Origin: Deltaproteobacteria bacterium
GTDB lineage: Bacteria > Desulfobacterota > Binatia > DP-6
Length of the DNA: 16,197 nt
NCBI GenBank assembly: GCA_005879245.1
Contig: VBLA01000049.1
Location: 1-16,197 of the forward strand
Direction of reading: 5' to 3'
Positions 14,843 through 16,197 of the stretch are shown piece after piece (position 1 is the first letter of the stretch; each line of letters opens with the position of its first letter). The notes under the pieces were generated by a model. It had not been told where the DNA came from and searched no databases. It worked only from the letters and a program-made list of their open reading frames with translations. A program made the translations under genes and the position numbers.

Positions 14843-15092
14843 CCCCCCCCCAGGAATCCGCGCGCCACGACCTTCAAGCCGAGGATCGGTTTCACGTCCT
14901 CGAAGATCGACAGCACCTGCGCGTCGCGTAGCGCGAGATCGGGAACTCCTCCGCGTAGCCCCAGCCGCCGTGCAGGAGCTGTCCCTCCTGCGTCACCGAC
15001 ACCGCGTCATCGGACGCGAAGAGCTTCGCCATCGACGGCTCGAGCAGCGCGCGGGGTCGCTGTGCGGCGCGGTGGGGGTGCGCGAGGACCAT
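14843..15092 (-). pseudogene. Acyl-CoA dehydrogenase C-terminal remnant
   Basis: On the minus strand the motif SMAKLFASDDAVSVTQEGQL, then LHGGWGYAEEFPISRY, is the family's C-terminal domain, including the arginine and glycine positions that contact FAD. After RY the frame breaks (about 14910, a loss of one or four bases). The other frame continues RDAQVLSIFEDVKPILG, then LKVVARGFLG, the normal end of the protein. It then runs into a nine-base G tract (14843-14851). The N-terminal 300 or so residues are absent; upstream is only a short unrecognised stretch and the 37-bp repeat. It cannot be an active dehydrogenase. Its 3' end lies close to the end of the radical SAM gene. Confidence 0.75.
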
Positions 15093-15127
15093 GAGCCGGC
15101 ACCTCCGGCCCCTGCCCTCCCTCGCCC

Positions 15128-15164
15128 GCGCATGAGCGGTATCAACTTGGAGTCACACTAGCCG
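15128..15164 (+). repeat. Copy 2 of the 37-bp inverted repeat pair
   Basis: It is inverted relative to 12382-12418. It lies just outside the truncated end of the acyl-CoA dehydrogenase remnant. Two of the three differences would be silent if the stretch were read as codons starting at ATG 15132. Confidence 0.85.
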
Positions 15165-15226
15165 TCGACCCGAGCGTCGGGACGCGGGCGCGGCGGATCG
15201 GCCTCGACTTGGGCGGTCGTCCTTGG

Positions 15227-15232
15227 TAGCGA
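15227..15232 (+). promoter_or_regulatory. Possible -10 element, DUF35-thiolase gene
   Basis: TAGCGA lies 14 bases before ATG 15241, with TCGACT a further 17 bases upstream. No ribosome-binding site is present. The match is weak, but the spacing resembles that of the other genes in the window. Confidence 0.3.
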
Positions 15233-15240
15233 TCCGGCCC

Positions 15241-16197
15241 ATGTCGCTCCCCCGTCCGCCGCTTCCCGCTCTCGAGCCCGAGTCCGAGCGGTTCTGGCGC
15301 GCCTGTCGTGAGGGGCGACTCGAGATCAGCCGCTGCCGTGCGTGCGGATGGTACGTGCACCCGCCGCGGCCCGTCTGCCCGCGGTGCCACCTCGCCGAGC
15401 AGGCGGGTCTTCGCCTGACGACGAACCTGGTCGGATGTGCTCCCGACGACGTACGGATCGGTATGCCGGTCCGCGTCCGGTTCGAGCCGGTGAGCGACGA
15501 GATCGCGCTGCCCCTCTTCGAGCCCGACCCCACCGCCGCCACGTCCCCGCCACCTCCCATACCCCGGCCGGTCGCGCCGGCCATCCGGCCGAGCGATGCC
15601 GAGCGGCTCGAGCGGCGCGCCATCATCTCGGGCGTCGGCCAGTCACAGATCGGCCGGCGCCTCCTCCGCACCGACCTCGACCTCACCTGCGAGGCCGCGC
15701 TCCGCGCGATTGCCGACGCGGGCCTCACACCGGCGGACATCGACGGTCTCGCCTGCTACCCAGGTCCCATGGGGGCGGGCGCGCCCGGCTTCGCGGGACC
15801 GGGCACGCCGGAGGTGCAGGACGCCCTCGGGCTCCAGCTCGGCTGGCACGGCTCCGGGGGTGAGGGACCGGCGCAAGTGGCGCCGGTGATGCTCAGCGCG
15901 CTCGCCGTCGCCGCCGGTCTCTGTCGCCACGTGCTCGTCTACCGGACGGTCACGGAGGCGACGGCGCAGGGCGCCGGCGGCCGGGTCGGCATCGGCGCGG
16001 GGTCGCGCGCAGTTTCGGGCTTCGCGCAGTGGGTGATCCCCTTCGGTGCGATGTCGGCGGCGAACTGGCTGGCGCTCCACGCCGTCCGCCACATGCACGA
16101 GTTCGGGACGAAGCGGGAGCATATGGGAGAGATCGCGCTCGCGGGCCGTGCGCATGCCGCCCTCAATCCCGCGGCGATCTATCGCGAGCCCCTGACG
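15241..16197 (+). CDS. DUF35 (OB-fold/zinc-ribbon) fused to a thiolase-like domain, partial
   Basis: It runs off the window with 319 codons open. The N-terminal DUF35 part has a rubredoxin-like zinc ribbon, CRAC (Cys32, Cys35) and CPRC (Cys46, Cys49), then an OB-fold ending VGCAPDDVRIGMPVRVRFEPV. After a Pro-rich linker (about 97-117), the thiolase-like domain starts RRAIISGVGQSQIGRRL, with EAALRAIADAGLTPADIDGL and, later, GSGGEGPAQVAP and LVYRTVTEATAQGAGG. In steroid side-chain catabolism a DUF35 protein pairs with the Ltp2-type thiolase-fold retro-aldolase; a fusion of both parts would fit such acyl-CoA lyase work, but the substrate is not shown. The region where a thiolase nucleophilic Cys is expected reads WHGSGGEG, without Cys. 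CPRCH jumps to LAEQAGLRLTTN, so about 45 residues of the OB-fold are missing. Confidence 0.8.
   Translation, partial: MSLPRPPLPALEPESERFWRACREGRLEISRCRACGWYVHPPRPVCPRCHLAEQAGLRLTTNLVGCAPDDVRIGMPVRVRFEPVSDEIALPLFEPDPTAATSPPPPIPRPVAPAIRPSDAERLERRAIISGVGQSQIGRRLLRTDLDLTCEAALRAIADAGLTPADIDGLACYPGPMGAGAPGFAGPGTPEVQDALGLQLGWHGSGGEGPAQVAPVMLSALAVAAGLCRHVLVYRTVTEATAQGAGGRVGIGAGSRAVSGFAQWVIPFGAMSAANWLALHAVRHMHEFGTKREHMGEIALAGRAHAALNPAAIYREPLT

Noticed and set aside
15132..15161. Mini-gene MSGINLESH
   Set aside because: Nine codons, no ribosome site, and the copy at 12382-12418 is antisense to the end of the SDR; treated as part of the repeat.
15169..15181. Short stem CCCGA/TCGGG as a terminator
   Set aside because: Only five base pairs with no T-run; could be chance in GC-rich DNA.

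Overview
This is a GC-rich window (by eye close to 70% G+C) with short intergenic gaps. It carries an isolated mixture of lipid/xenobiotic metabolism genes: crotonase, LLM flavin enzyme, cytochrome P450, glutathione S-transferase, SDR, DUF35-thiolase fusion and an acyl-CoA dehydrogenase remnant. Together with the type of conserved hypothetical genes at the left end, this suggests an uncultured soil or groundwater bacterium of the former Deltaproteobacteria/Binatota/Rokubacteria type. That placement is an inference from gene style only. No rRNA, tRNA, CRISPR array, insertion sequence or phage gene was seen.

Layout. 87-883 (+): two translationally coupled conserved hypothetical genes. 792-4283 (-): an NTF2-like protein, a GT4 glycosyltransferase and a hybrid histidine kinase. 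4341-5369 (+): a stand-alone LigD-type primase-polymerase domain, divergent from the NTF2 gene and convergent with a crotonase (5394-6161, -). 6250-10415 (+): a ferredoxin/ferredoxin-reductase fusion (broken), an LLM oxidoreductase, a P450 and a GST, which read as a redox/detoxification cluster in which the Fdx-FNR would be a natural electron donor for the P450. 10562-12388 (+): an RRM RNA-binding protein coupled to phosphoglycerate mutase, then an SDR. 12511-13527 (-): an MltB-like lytic transglycosylase. 13739-14831 (+): a radical SAM/SPASM protein split by one base. 14843-15092 (-): an acyl-CoA dehydrogenase C-terminal remnant. 15241 to the window end (+): a DUF35-thiolase fusion, cut by the edge.

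The outstanding property is the number of lesions. A 189-bp inverted copy of the interior of the LigD-type gene sits inside the ferredoxin-reductase gene. Three proteins (histidine-kinase PAS1, P450, DUF35) lack an internal block while keeping frame. Two genes have small frameshifts, and one is reduced to its 3' end. Either this is real genome decay and rearrangement, or the assembly is unreliable here; read mapping would decide. No convincing new defence or biosynthetic system was seen.

Regulatory signals are unusually readable. Several genes have a TGCTAG-like -10 element whose TAG begins only 12-14 nt before the ATG, suggesting leaderless mRNAs. The SDR start codon is abutted by a perfect 9-9 inverted repeat. 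The RRM gene seems to start with ATT behind a perfect Shine-Dalgarno, and phosphoglycerate mutase with CTG overlapping the RRM stop codon.
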